A stretch of DNA of 19,202 nucleotides from JBMNNS01 sp050942625 (lineage in GTDB: Bacteria > Bacillota > Dethiobacteria > DTU022 > UBA8154), in the NCBI GenBank assembly GCA_050942625.1, contig JBMNNS010000029.1, positions 1 through 19,202 of the forward strand. The letters are read 5' to 3'. The stretch's first letter is position 1. Each line of letters starts with the position of its first letter. This document shows positions 5,880-13,873 of this stretch, one piece after another. Position numbers and translations under genes: made by a program. Under the pieces are notes generated by a model. That model had not been told where the DNA came from. It saw only the letters and a program-made list of their open reading frames with translations, and searched no databases.

Positions 5880-7079
5880 TCATGGTAAGGCAAAGTTCTT
5901 TCCTAAAATAACGGTAACCATAGCAGGATAATCCGGAATTGGATCATTCAATAATTCCGCACCTGGGATCATTGCAGCAACATCTTTTGCAACCCTGGGA
6001 TCTTCGACCCTGGAAATAACCTGGCTCAACTGGTAGTCAAAGTGATCAGCATTGCCAATGTTGACTACCTGAAAACCTGCCTCATGAAGCATTTCTCCTC
6101 CCCAGGAAGCAACTCCGGCGGCACCACTGCCGTTAAGTACTTCTACAGTAATAACCTGGGGCGGCAAAACAAATTCCTCCCCCAAATTAACCATCATTTC
6201 ATTAATTTTATTTCGATCAGGTTCAAAAAATGAATCCTCGCCGTTAACAACTTTCCATGTTCCAGGTATCGTTATGATAGGTTTTTCAGGATTAAAAAGC
6301 GGATCCAATTTTTTATAAAAGCCAAGTAGTTCCTTCCAAGAAAGATCAGTGTCCAAATATGAGGATACTTTCCCAAGCAGCCTGGGGGTGGCAAAAACAC
6401 CCCTTTCAGTGTCTAAAAAATCAACAATGTTATTAAGCATTTCTGCCCTGCGCAGGGCCCTTTGCAGTGGTTCCTCGCCCTCTACCTGCATAAAATAATC
6501 AAAATAGTCCTTTCCATGCAAAGTATATTCCCGATAAGGAATTGTGCCCTTATAGTCCACCATTTCTGGAATTCCTTCATAATTGATTTCCAGGTAGTGA
6601 TGCACGGGAACCCCCAGGAATAAGGATATCTGTTCAATTAAATAATTTGCCCCGCCCTCGTTATAAAAATGGCTGGGGGTATAAAAAGGCATTAAATCTT
6701 CGCCATTTTCTTCGACGTAGTTTTTAGATCCACTATTTTCATCCTGCAAGCGGTGCAATAACACCTTTCCAGGTATAAAAAATATTTGGGGTGCCAAGTC
6801 CGTTGCCGGGTAGTTTAAAAAGAATATTTCTTCAACAAAAATATCCTTTTCCCGGCCGCTAATACCATAAAGAACATAATTTGTACCTTTGGCTTGAGAA
6901 GCGTTACGTAGAGCCAAAGCCCACGCAGCCTGGTTTTGGAAGGATTGGTAAGAACCCAGCATGCGCACTCCAGCAACAACTACGGCAATGAGAAAAACGA
7001 GGGATAAAAGGAAAAAAAAGCGCCTTTTCCTGATACTTACTATTTTCATACTTTTACTTTTTTTTGTTCTAGGTCTCAT
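5880..7079 (-). CDS. LCP/LytR-family-like membrane protein with C-terminal LytR_C domain
   Basis: The 399-residue product has a short basic cytoplasmic tail, one membrane segment at about residues 20-42 (FFFLLSLVFLIAVVVAGVRML), and a large extracytoplasmic part. Residues about 65-240 resemble an LCP domain: IFFIPGKVLL sits where LCP enzymes have the PRD segment, and HYLEINYEGIPEMVDYKGTIPY matches the helix-strand before the lid. One conserved arginine appears replaced by glutamine (YFDYFMQ), while RALRRAEML remains. The C-terminal part, VEVLNGSGAAGVASWGGEMLHEAGFQVV, is a typical LytR_C domain. Active LCP proteins attach glycopolymers to peptidoglycan; the altered residues make catalysis doubtful. 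It overlaps yqeK by 11 bp, with AGGAG before ATG 7079, and is probably translationally coupled to it. Confidence 0.8.
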   Translation of the reverse strand: MRPRTKKSKSMKIVSIRKRRFFFLLSLVFLIAVVVAGVRMLGSYQSFQNQAAWALALRNASQAKGTNYVLYGISGREKDIFVEEIFFLNYPATDLAPQIFFIPGKVLLHRLQDENSGSKNYVEENGEDLMPFYTPSHFYNEGGANYLIEQISLFLGVPVHHYLEINYEGIPEMVDYKGTIPYREYTLHGKDYFDYFMQVEGEEPLQRALRRAEMLNNIVDFLDTERGVFATPRLLGKVSSYLDTDLSWKELLGFYKKLDPLFNPEKPIITIPGTWKVVNGEDSFFEPDRNKINEMMVNLGEEFVLPPQVITVEVLNGSGAAGVASWGGEMLHEAGFQVVNIGNADHFDYQLSQVISRVEDPRVAKDVAAMIPGAELLNDPIPDYPAMVTVILGKNFALP

Positions 7080-7665
7080 AAGCCTGCAACTCCTGCTTGG
7101 TGGGGCGCTTTTGCAGTATCAGGGAATTGCGAAAAGCAATTGAATCCGGATGTAGAATTTTCCCTTGTTCAAAAACATGCTTAACCGTCATCTCTGTCAT
7201 GCCTAAAAGCGCTTCAGTTAAATCATGAAAAGCAATTTTTCTGATGCTGTACACCCCTGGATGGTCTCTTTCTGGCTCAATATAGTCCGCCAGGTAGACT
7301 ATTTTATCCAAAAGGGTCATCCTTGTTCCCCCCGTAGTATGCCTTCGTACGGCTTCCAATATCTCCTGGTCGTTGATACCCAGCTCTTGTTGCAGAAGAA
7401 AGGCTCCAACGGGGGCATGTAGCAGCGCAGGTTCTTGTAAGGCAATTTGCTCAGCTATCCCATACTTTATGGCATATTCAGCCAGTACCTGGTGAGAATA
7501 TTTTTTCCCATAGTCGTGCAATAACCCGGCCAGGGAAGCCTTTTCTTCATCAGCACCATAAGCAGCCGCCAATTTTGCCGCAATTGATTCCACACCACAG
7601 CAATGCAGAAAAAGCTCAGGGCTTAACTGTTCTTTTAAAATTTTTCGGGCCAAATTTATTTCCAT
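7069..7665 (-). CDS. yqeK: YqeK-family HD-domain hydrolase (Ap4A hydrolase)
   Basis: The product of about 198 residues carries the YqeK pattern of an HD phosphohydrolase: FLHCCGVESIAAKLA, LAGLLHDYGKKY with the HD metal pair, LLHAPVGAFLL, VRRHTTGG and YLADYIEPERDHPGV. YqeK proteins cleave diadenosine tetraphosphate symmetrically to ADP. ATG 7665 fits an AGGTG site 6 nt upstream; GTG 7674 is the alternative and would add three residues. It follows the RRM gene's terminator, yet I find no strong promoter of its own, so it may rely on readthrough or a weak promoter in 7680-7725. The neighbourhood nadD-yqeK-(LCP)-rsfS is the standard Bacillota arrangement, here interrupted by the RRM gene. Confidence 0.93.
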   Translation of the reverse strand: MEINLARKILKEQLSPELFLHCCGVESIAAKLAAAYGADEEKASLAGLLHDYGKKYSHQVLAEYAIKYGIAEQIALQEPALLHAPVGAFLLQQELGINDQEILEAVRRHTTGGTRMTLLDKIVYLADYIEPERDHPGVYSIRKIAFHDLTEALLGMTEMTVKHVFEQGKILHPDSIAFRNSLILQKRPTKQELQAYET

Positions 7666-7722
7666 AGGGAACACCTAAATCTAGATTAGACATAAAGAGA
7701 AAGATTCCTGCCAAAAAAATCT

Positions 7723-7752
7723 GAAAATAAAAAAGGCAACTAAAAGTTGCCT
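7723..7752 (-). terminator. Intrinsic terminator after the RRM gene
   Basis: AGGCAAC (7734-7740) pairs perfectly with GTTGCCT (7746-7752) around a 5-nt loop, and on the minus strand it is followed by a T-rich tract complementary to 7723-7733. It sits one base beyond the RRM stop codon. It separates this gene from yqeK. Confidence 0.9.
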
Positions 7753-7753
7753 A

Positions 7754-8002
7754 TTATTCTCTAGGTTTTGCTTCATTAACCACTAAACGGCGGCCGTCAA
7801 GTTCCACGCCATTCATTTTCTCAATCATTTCAGCAACATCTTCATCATTTACCTCTACAAAACCATAACCCCTGGAGCGGCCGGTTGCCCTTTCGGTAAT
7901 AATACGGCATCCCAAAACCTCGCCATGTTCTGCAAAGGCCCCCTGGAGTTCTTCTTCAGTAGTTCCCCAGGAAATATTCCCCACATAAAGGGTTTTAATC
8001 AT
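7754..8002 (-). CDS. RRM-domain RNA-binding protein
   Basis: The 82-residue protein is a single RNA-recognition motif. RNP2 is visible near the N-terminus (LYVGNI) and RNP1 at about residues 44-52 (GYGFVEV, preceded by GRSR). It lacks a glycine-rich tail. It resembles the small Rbp-type RNA-binding proteins of cyanobacteria and some Clostridia, often cold- or stress-induced; the RNA targets are not known. ATG 8002 is preceded by GAGGTGA at 5-nt spacing. The gene has its own promoter at 8247-8275 and its own terminator at 7734-7752, with a leader of about 237 nt. It is a one-gene unit inserted between nadD and yqeK, which normally adjoin. Confidence 0.93.
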   Translation of the reverse strand: MIKTLYVGNISWGTTEEELQGAFAEHGEVLGCRIITERATGRSRGYGFVEVNDEDVAEMIEKMNGVELDGRRLVVNEAKPRE

Positions 8003-8246
8003 TTTGTCACCTCACTTCCCGGCATTACGGATTCTTCCAGTATAATATATTATGCAATATAAAAAAGACTTTATACTAACACTCACCCCCTGGTAACGCC
8101 GGCGGTTGACACTCCACGAAAAAAACAACACATAATTCTGGGGAAATCCCTATGTACTTATTGTAATCCCTGTCGAGGTACCAATGGCTTTATTTTTAAT
8201 GATTTTACAGTGGTTCAAATAAATACCAATAATATTTTCACAAAAC
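8003..8246 (-). promoter_or_regulatory. Long 5' leader of the RRM gene
   Basis: Transcription from the promoter at 8247-8275 would produce about 237 nt of untranslated leader. It contains a weak hairpin (ACATA...TATGT enclosing GGG/CCC) followed by a T7 run, and a GC-rich segment AACCGCCGGCGTT (8095-8107 on the other strand). Long structured leaders are common in cold-shock genes, so a temperature-responsive role is possible but not shown. I see no open reading frame in it. Confidence 0.5.
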
Positions 8247-8275
8247 ATCATAGCACTCCAGGGGGAAGAAGTCAA
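8247..8275 (-). promoter_or_regulatory. Sigma-A promoter for the RRM gene
   Basis: On the minus strand, TTGACT (8270-8275) and TATGAT (8247-8252) are separated by exactly 17 nt, with a TGC extension before the -10. This is a good vegetative promoter. The -35 overlaps the stop codon of nadD. Expected start near 8240. Confidence 0.75.
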
Positions 8276-8943
8276 GCGCCGTCTTTCACTGAATTTTCCT
8301 TCTCAGGTATGTAAAGGTGGTTTTTATAGATATACTGTTCCACCGGTTCCGGGGTTAAATATTTGATTGTGCGCCCTTGCGCTACCCTTTGGCGTATATA
8401 GGTAGAGGAAATGGCCATCGCCGGTATTTCCAGCAGATGAATACGTTTCATAACATTCTGGAATTCCTGCCCAAGAATAGACCTTAATTTATTAAAAGAA
8501 TAACCGGGCCGTGAAGCTGCTATAAAAGAACAGGTTTCCAACAGTTCCCCATGATCCTTCCAGGTAGTAATACCGAAAATGGCGTCTGCCCCTGTAATGA
8601 AGTATAATTTTAAATTATGCCGGTAAAGATCATAAAAACGCCTTACCGTATGAATAGTATAGGATGGTTCATCCCTCTCTATTTCCAAGCGTGAAACAGT
8701 AAAGTAGGGGTTGTCAACGACAGCCAGCATTGTCATTAAGTAACGGTGTTCCTTGGCAGTCAATGATCTTTGATCTTTGTGAGGAGGAAAACCTGAAGGC
8801 ATAAAAATAACATGGTCCAGCTTAAACTGCTGACGAGCTTCCTCGGCTGTCACCAGGTGACCCAAATGTATGGGATCAAAGGTGCCGCCCATAATCCCCA
8901 GGGTTAAACACTCACTTCCTGCCTTTGGTAACAAAAAACTCAT
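8272..8943 (-). CDS. nadD: Nicotinate-nucleotide adenylyltransferase
   Basis: The 223-residue protein has the nucleotidyltransferase signature GIMGGTFDPIHLGH at about residues 16-29, FMPSGFPPHK, the conserved GADAIFGITTWKDHGELL segment and the C-terminal AISSTYIRQRVAQG (ISSTxxR motif). NadD adenylates nicotinate mononucleotide with ATP to give deamido-NAD, the central step in NAD biosynthesis. It is slightly longer than average, about 10 residues being N-terminal to the first strand. An AGGGAAGAGAG ribosome binding region precedes ATG 8943. It lies 23 bp after obgE, in the usual order for Bacillota. Confidence 0.96.
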   Translation of the reverse strand: MSFLLPKAGSECLTLGIMGGTFDPIHLGHLVTAEEARQQFKLDHVIFMPSGFPPHKDQRSLTAKEHRYLMTMLAVVDNPYFTVSRLEIERDEPSYTIHTVRRFYDLYRHNLKLYFITGADAIFGITTWKDHGELLETCSFIAASRPGYSFNKLRSILGQEFQNVMKRIHLLEIPAMAISSTYIRQRVAQGRTIKYLTPEPVEQYIYKNHLYIPEKENSVKDGA

Positions 8944-8966
8944 CTGCTCTCTTCCCTTTTCTGGTT

Positions 8967-10238
8967 TTAGGTAGAATAAGTAAATTCTATATCCAGAATC
9001 CTAACGGTATCCCCTTCCTTTATCCCCATTTCCAACAACCGTTTTTCAACACCAATCTGCTCAATTTTATTTTGAAAACGACGCAAACCTTCTTTACTGT
9101 CTAAGTCGGCAATATGCACCGCATTTTCAACTTCATCTCCTGAAACAACAAAAACGGAACCCTTTTTGTAGATGTTTAATTTCCTTTCCTGGAGCGGAGG
9201 GAGGTAAATAAGTTCACTATCACCAACAGCTTCTTTTTCCACGGGGGCAACCTTTTCCTGCAAAAGCCTGAAAAGTTCATATAACAAAAGTGGAATGCCC
9301 TCCCCGGTCGCAGCAGAAATGGGAAAAATTTGTTCCTGGGGAAACCTGGATTTAAATTTTTCAAGATTTTTGGGAGCCTCTGTCAGATCCATTTTATTGG
9401 CGGCAATAAGGCTTGGCCTGTCGCCTAACTGCTTTTGGTATTGTTCAAGTTCATGGCGCAGATCAAGGTAATCCTGCCCGGGATCACGTCCCTCGGTCCC
9501 ACCCATATCAATAAAAAAAAGCAAAACCTTTGTTCTTTCAATATGTTTTAAAAACTGCAGACCCAGCCCCACCCCCTGGTGGGCTCCTTTGATAATCCCA
9601 GGAAGATCAGCGACAACAAAAGAGCGTTCCTCCCCCAGGTTAACGACCCCTAAGTTTGGTGTCAGCGTTGTAAAGGGGTAATCTGCCACTTTGGGCCTGG
9701 CTGCAGAAATACGGGCAAGGAAAGTTGATTTTCCCGCATTAGGAAAGCCAACAAGACCCACGTCGGCCAGTAACTTCAACTCCAGAAGGAGCGTCCTTTC
9801 TTCCCCAGGCTGGCCTTTTTCGGCAAAATCAGGAGCACGGCGGCGTGAGCTGGTAAAGCGAGCATTACCACGTCCCCCTTTTCCTCCCCTGGCCACAACA
9901 ACCTTGAGCCCTTCCCTGTCCAGGTCAACCAATTGCAAACCTTTTTCATCCTTGATAATTGTCCCCACAGGGACCTCCACCATGAGGGACTCCCCTTCTT
10001 TCCCATGCCTGTTATCACCCTGTCCATGAGCCCCATTGCCAGCCCGTAAGTGGGGCCGATAACTGAGATGCAGAAGGGTATTTTTTTGGGCAGTAGCAAC
10101 CAGAATAACATTCCCGCCATCCCCACCGTCTCCGCCATCAGGACCGCCACGAGGCTTATATTTTTCCCGTAAAAAGGAAGCTACACCATTTCCACCCCTT
10201 CCCCCCCTGGCAAAAATCTGAACTCTATCCACGAACAA
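8967..10238 (-). CDS. obgE: Obg GTPase (CgtA/ObgE)
   Basis: The 423-residue protein has all three Obg parts. The N-terminal glycine-rich Obg fold spans residues 1-158 (RGGRGGNG, GGDGGDGGNV). The GTPase domain has G1 GFPNAGKST near residue 165, the G3 segment DLPGIIKGAHQG, G4 NKMD and G5 ISAATGEG. The C-terminal OCT domain, about residues 345-423, ends ILDIEF. Obg is a GTPase that checks 50S assembly and links ribosome formation to (p)ppGpp, and in sporulating bacteria to sporulation onset. The start is TTG 10238 with GGTGAT 7 nt upstream, giving the family's usual MFVDRV beginning. It follows a terminator after rpmA, so it needs readthrough or its own weak promoter in 10239-10270. Confidence 0.97.
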   Translation of the reverse strand: MFVDRVQIFARGGRGGNGVASFLREKYKPRGGPDGGDGGDGGNVILVATAQKNTLLHLSYRPHLRAGNGAHGQGDNRHGKEGESLMVEVPVGTIIKDEKGLQLVDLDREGLKVVVARGGKGGRGNARFTSSRRRAPDFAEKGQPGEERTLLLELKLLADVGLVGFPNAGKSTFLARISAARPKVADYPFTTLTPNLGVVNLGEERSFVVADLPGIIKGAHQGVGLGLQFLKHIERTKVLLFFIDMGGTEGRDPGQDYLDLRHELEQYQKQLGDRPSLIAANKMDLTEAPKNLEKFKSRFPQEQIFPISAATGEGIPLLLYELFRLLQEKVAPVEKEAVGDSELIYLPPLQERKLNIYKKGSVFVVSGDEVENAVHIADLDSKEGLRRFQNKIEQIGVEKRLLEMGIKEGDTVRILDIEFTYST

Positions 10239-10270
10239 AATAAAATCACCGTTCCTTCATATAAACATAT

Positions 10271-10296
10271 AAAAAATCCCGGGCTTGGCCCCGGGA
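10271..10296 (-). terminator. Intrinsic terminator after rpmA
   Basis: TCCCGGG (10277-10283) pairs with CCCGGGA (10290-10296) around a 6-nt loop, and the minus strand continues with six T residues (complement of 10271-10276). It lies 4 bp beyond the rpmA stop. It probably sets the L21-Prp-L27 transcript apart from obgE. Confidence 0.92.
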
Positions 10297-10300
10297 GTAA

Positions 10301-10579
10301 TTAGCTTGCAGGGTAAACGCTAACCTGTTTTTTATTCCTTGCGTTTTCAAAAGTAACAATTCCATCAGCCAGGGCAAACAAAGTGTCATCCTTGCCGCGG
10401 CCTACATTAATCCCCGGATGAAACTTGGTACCCCGCTGGCGCACGAGGATGCTCCCTGCTGAAACCCGCTGCCCAGCATACCTTTTTACCCCAAGTCGCT
10501 TTGCATTGCTATCCCGGCCATTTCTAGAACTTCCTACACCTTTTTTATGTGCAAATAACTGTAAATTCATTTTGAACAT
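10301..10579 (-). CDS. rpmA: Large-subunit ribosomal protein bL27 with cleavable N-terminal extension
   Basis: The 92-residue L27 begins MFKMNLQLFAHKKGVGSS. Bacillota L27 proteins of this kind carry a short extension (in Staphylococcus ending LNLQFFA) that Prp removes before assembly, exposing the mature N-terminus that reaches the peptidyl-transferase centre. Here the cut would be expected after LFA. The rest (KRLGVKRYAGQRVSAGSILVRQRGT, HPGINVGRGKDDTLFAL) is standard L27. AAGGAGG lies 8 nt before ATG 10579, inside prp; the two genes overlap by 13 bp. Confidence 0.97.
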   Translation of the reverse strand: MFKMNLQLFAHKKGVGSSRNGRDSNAKRLGVKRYAGQRVSAGSILVRQRGTKFHPGINVGRGKDDTLFALADGIVTFENARNKKQVSVYPAS

Positions 10580-10932
10580 TTTATGAACCTCCTTTTCCTA
10601 GAAAGTTGTTTTTCAACATAGAGAAGGTAATCAGGATAAGTCCCTGCTATTGCTTTTAATCCCAGCAGCATAGTTTCCACCAACAGGTAATATTTTTCCT
10701 CTTTTTTCTGTTCCAGCTTTGAAGGAGCGGTAAGAAACATGTACCCCTCCTCCAGTACTACCTGGTGCTGCACCCCCAGCAACTCTTTAATCGCAAGGAG
10801 AATAGATTGGACAAGAACAGAGACAGCTGCACAGACAATATCCTGCCCATGTGGGGCAAAAAGGGTATGTCCTCTTACCTCCACGGAGACAGGTTGTTGT
10901 TTTATATTCCTTTTTACAGTGATTTTCGTCAT
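10567..10932 (-). CDS. prp: Ribosomal-processing cysteine protease Prp
   Basis: The 121-residue protein has both catalytic regions of the Prp family: RGHTLFAPHGQDIVCAAVSVL contains the conserved GH histidine and the cysteine of DIVCAAVS. Prp cleaves the N-terminal extension of L27, an essential step in 50S assembly in Bacillota that carry it. The gene lies between rplU and rpmA, as is usual. Its ATG directly follows the rplU stop codon, and its 3' end overlaps rpmA, so the three genes are tightly coupled. The matched substrate motif is visible in the adjacent L27. Confidence 0.95.
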   Translation of the reverse strand: MTKITVKRNIKQQPVSVEVRGHTLFAPHGQDIVCAAVSVLVQSILLAIKELLGVQHQVVLEEGYMFLTAPSKLEQKKEEKYYLLVETMLLGLKAIAGTYPDYLLYVEKQLSRKRRFIKCSK

Positions 10933-11253
10933 TTATGCCCTTCCAGTTTCGATTTTCTGGATCATTACCTCCGTATAGGGCTGGCGATGGCCTTGTTTTT
11001 TCCTATAATTATTCTTGGCCTTATATTTAAAAACGACGATCTTCCTACGCTTGCCATGTGATAGGACCTTCCCCAAAACCCTGGCTCCCTCCATATAAGG
11101 ATTGCCTACTGCAAGATCAGCTCCATCCTCAATGGCCAACACATTTTCAAAAACCGTTTCCTGGCCTACATCTGCAGAAAGTTTTTCTATTTTACAAATA
11201 CTTCCTTCAGAGACTTTATATTGTTTTCCACCCGTTTCAATGATTGCAAACAT
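10933..11253 (-). CDS. rplU: Large-subunit ribosomal protein bL21
   Basis: The 106-residue protein is a full L21: MFAIIETGGKQYKVSEG at the N-terminus, VLAIEDGADLAVGNPYMEGARV in the middle, and the basic KRRKIVVFKYKAKNNYRKKQGHRQPYTEV C-terminus that binds 23S rRNA. It is the first gene of the L21-Prp-L27 unit, behind a strong promoter (11355-11384) and a leader of about 95 nt. AGAGAGGG precedes ATG 11253. Confidence 0.98.
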   Translation of the reverse strand: MFAIIETGGKQYKVSEGSICKIEKLSADVGQETVFENVLAIEDGADLAVGNPYMEGARVLGKVLSHGKRRKIVVFKYKAKNNYRKKQGHRQPYTEVMIQKIETGRA

Positions 11254-11348
11254 GCTAAACCCTCTCTTTTTATTAACTCGCCGTGCACAGGTAATTTTAG
11301 GCTACAGCATAAAATATTTACAAACCCTGCACATGCGGTATGGCATGC
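11254..11348 (-). ncRNA. Probable L21 (rplU) leader RNA
   Basis: The 95-nt leader between the promoter and rplU can fold. GTGCAGG near its 5' part pairs with CCTGTGCAC near its 3' part, with a small bulge. A purine-rich ribosome binding region follows. Bacillota commonly carry a conserved L21 leader at this position, thought to mediate autoregulation. I judged it by location and pairing, not by a covariance search. Confidence 0.6.
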
Positions 11349-11354
11349 TTAGTA

Positions 11355-11384
11355 ATTTTAGCATACCCCTTAACATATTGTCAA
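11355..11384 (-). promoter_or_regulatory. Strong sigma-A promoter for rplU-prp-rpmA
   Basis: On the minus strand, a perfect -35 TTGACA (11379-11384) and a -10 TAAAAT (11355-11360) are separated by 18 nt, with a TGC extension before the -10. It lies immediately after the rng stop codon. Expected start near 11348. Confidence 0.88.
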
Positions 11385-11406
11385 TAAACAGAAACGACAG
11401 GACCTA

Positions 11407-13080
11407 CTACTGTAATATTGCCCGGGCAAAGGTGCGTGTCGTGTCTTTGATCATTACCTGAACCTCTTCCCCCACCAGGTTCCCGGCATCCTCAATGTCT
11501 AAAATATAGCCATGCAAACGGGCTATACCATGCTCAGGGTTAGAATGATGCTGTTCCTCCACTTTGACCCGATATATTTCCCCCTCTTCAACCGGCAAAG
11601 CATATCTTTCAACCTCATGCAGAGGGCCGGACATCAAAATTTTATATTGCTCCAAGTGCAGGTTGTCTGAACCCCTCACAAAAACGCTTTTCCCCATTTC
11701 CGATTCCAACTTTTTTAAATATAGGCCGCCGCTGCCTATTAACAAGGCGGCAACCTCACTGTTTGTCTCTACCAAAACTGCCTCCACATCTTCTCGCAAC
11801 AATAATTTCCTAATTTCCCTTTCTACTTTGCCGCTTACAGCTTCCGGCAAAAGTACTTTCCCAGTGCCCCGGCAATATGAACATGGTTGCTGCATCAGTG
11901 CAGAAAGCCCCTGCCTTACCTTCTTGCGGGATATTTCTACCAAACCCAGGGACGTAATCCCCAACACATGGCTTTTAGTCCTATCCCTGCTCACATTTTC
12001 TTTTAGCTTTTCCAAAACCTGCCGCCGATGTTCCTGGCAATTCATATCGATGAAGTCAACAATTATGATCCCACCCATATCTCTTAGACGAATCTGCCTG
12101 GCCACCTCTTCAGCTGCCTCGAGATTAGTTTTAAAAATTGTTTCCTCCAGGTTATTTTTTCCCGTGTATTTACCTGTATTTACATCGATCACTTTCAGTG
12201 CTTCTGTTTCATCAAAAACCAGGTAACCCCCACATTTAAGCCATACCATACGACTTAAAGAACGCTCCAGCTCTTCTTCAATATTAAAGCGTTCGAAAAT
12301 AGGTTCATTGTTGCGATAATAAAAAACTCTATTTTTCAATTCCGGGGAAAAATGATTCAATATTTCCAGCACTTTATTGTAACCCTGTTCGCTGTCAATA
12401 ATAAACTGGGAAATATGATCATTAAAAAGATCGCGGATTATCCTGTAGAGAAATGCTACATCCCTGTAAAGCAGGGCCGGCCCTTTTTCTTTTTTGTAAA
12501 GATCATTAATCTTTTTCCAAAGATCCAGAAGGAACTGCAAGTCGTTTTTTAAGCTATCCTGATCAGCATTTTCTGCGGCAGTTCTAACAATTAACCCCAC
12601 ATTAGAGGGCCGTATGCCCTCCATCTCCTTTTTAATTCTTTCCCTTTCCTTCTGGCAGTTAATACGCCTGGAAACACCTACATAATTTAGCCCAGGCATT
12701 AAAACAAGATAGCGGCCGGGCAGGGTTATATGGCCAGTAAGCCTTGCTCCTTTGCTGCTAAAAGGCTCTTTCATGATCTGAACCATGATCTCCTCACCCA
12801 CATGCAAAAGCCGTTGGATCGGCATCCTGCCGCCCGGCGAATCTTCATCTTTTGGCTGGGGTATGTCGTCAACATACAAGAAAGCATTCTTATGCTCGCC
12901 AATATTTACAAAAGCGGCCTGAATGCCCGGCAAAACATTTTCCACCACACCTTTATAGATATTGCCTACAACCCTCTGCTTATAAGGACGTTCAATATAA
13001 ATTTCCGCTAACCTGTTATCCTCAAGCAGAGCTACCCTCGTTTCCTTATAGTCATAATTAACAATAATTTTTTGTTCCAT
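11407..13080 (-). CDS. rng: Ribonuclease G / E family endoribonuclease
   Basis: The 557-residue protein is an RNase G-type enzyme without RNase E's long scaffold tail. The S1 RNA-binding domain is at about residues 35-120 (GNIYKGVVENVLPGIQAAFVNIG). The catalytic core has VIDVNTGKYTGKNN, with the Mg-binding Asp and Asn, and DMGGIIIVDFIDM with the second catalytic Asp. CSYCRGTGKV, near residue 400, is the Zn-link pair that holds the dimer. RNase E/G cuts single-stranded AU-rich RNA, with a preference for 5'-monophosphate ends, and acts in rRNA maturation and mRNA decay. AAGAGGA precedes ATG 13080. It follows the DUF2344 gene after 52 bp and precedes the rplU promoter. Confidence 0.96.
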   Translation of the reverse strand: MEQKIIVNYDYKETRVALLEDNRLAEIYIERPYKQRVVGNIYKGVVENVLPGIQAAFVNIGEHKNAFLYVDDIPQPKDEDSPGGRMPIQRLLHVGEEIMVQIMKEPFSSKGARLTGHITLPGRYLVLMPGLNYVGVSRRINCQKERERIKKEMEGIRPSNVGLIVRTAAENADQDSLKNDLQFLLDLWKKINDLYKKEKGPALLYRDVAFLYRIIRDLFNDHISQFIIDSEQGYNKVLEILNHFSPELKNRVFYYRNNEPIFERFNIEEELERSLSRMVWLKCGGYLVFDETEALKVIDVNTGKYTGKNNLEETIFKTNLEAAEEVARQIRLRDMGGIIIVDFIDMNCQEHRRQVLEKLKENVSRDRTKSHVLGITSLGLVEISRKKVRQGLSALMQQPCSYCRGTGKVLLPEAVSGKVEREIRKLLLREDVEAVLVETNSEVAALLIGSGGLYLKKLESEMGKSVFVRGSDNLHLEQYKILMSGPLHEVERYALPVEEGEIYRVKVEEQHHSNPEHGIARLHGYILDIEDAGNLVGEEVQVMIKDTTRTFARAILQ

Positions 13081-13132
13081 TTTTATATTCCTCTTGATAG
13101 TAAAGAGTAAAAGGCTGATTTTTCAATCTGAA

Positions 13133-13873
13133 TCATACCTCGTAATTCATCCATTTTTTCATGTACTCTTCGTAATTAATACCCAAGGGATTTTCTAAAC
13201 CTCCTTTTCCATTAATAAAAAGCTCCTGCCGGTAGATCTTCTTAAAATGTTCCTTTTCCAAACCCAACAGATCCACAATTTCATCCGGACGGATGCCCCC
13301 CTTGTTACCTGTAGCAAGCAGCATGATCAGCTTACCGGCAACCTCACCAGCTGCTACCTTTTCAGGATCTTCCACTTCCAGGATCCTCAGGTCAAAGATA
13401 AAGGGTCTGATGTTCACATTTTTGTTCCTTCTTTTACTCTTCCGTTCAATAATAATGTTTTCAGCGGCAATAATATTTTTTATTTTTTCGTCCATTTTCT
13501 CAGGAAATTTTATAAGGGGGATAACGTAGAGTGCAGCTTCCAGTAAAGAGGAAATAGGCGGTAACTTCAAGTCAACCGCGATAACTTTTTTAATAACTAT
13601 TCCTGGCGGGCATTGTTCGTTAATGGCCTCCTTCAGGGCTGTTTCCTCCCATGATTTCTCTAAAAAAAAATCAAGGTACTCATTTTGACCCTCAATCCCC
13701 ACAGCAAGAGGGGAGGCAAAAGAAAACTGCGGCTGGGGGTTGAAACCCTTTTTATAAGCCAGCGGAACCTGTGCCCTCCTAAATATTCGCTGGAAAGTAC
13801 GCTGTAAATCAAGATGTGAAATATACTTAAGCCAGCCTGTTTTTGCAAAACAGATCCTATAGTGATACATCAT
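13133..13873 (-). CDS. TIGR03936 / DUF2344 radical-SAM-linked protein
   Basis: The 246-residue protein begins YHYRICFAKTGWLKYISHLDLQRTFQRIFRRAQVPLAYKKGFNPQP, the characteristic DUF2344 start. It always occurs beside, or fused to, the TIGR03960 radical SAM protein. No enzymatic motif is evident; a role as partner or substrate-binding subunit is inferred. The start (ATG 13873 or 13870) lies within the 3' end of the TIGR03960 gene, a 17-bp overlap that indicates coupled translation. Its function is not known. Confidence 0.92.
   Translation of the reverse strand: MMYHYRICFAKTGWLKYISHLDLQRTFQRIFRRAQVPLAYKKGFNPQPQFSFASPLAVGIEGQNEYLDFFLEKSWEETALKEAINEQCPPGIVIKKVIAVDLKLPPISSLLEAALYVIPLIKFPEKMDEKIKNIIAAENIIIERKSKRRNKNVNIRPFIFDLRILEVEDPEKVAAGEVAGKLIMLLATGNKGGIRPDEIVDLLGLEKEHFKKIYRQELFINGKGGLENPLGINYEEYMKKWMNYEV

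Noticed and set aside
8106..8136. Plus-strand promoter (TTGACA ... CATAAT) inside the RRM leader
   Set aside because: The spacing is 19 nt, the -10 is poor, and no plus-strand gene follows.
11564..12226. 220-residue plus-strand frame opposite rng
   Set aside because: It is antisense to a clear RNase G gene, has no recognisable domains, and is explained by codon bias on the other strand.
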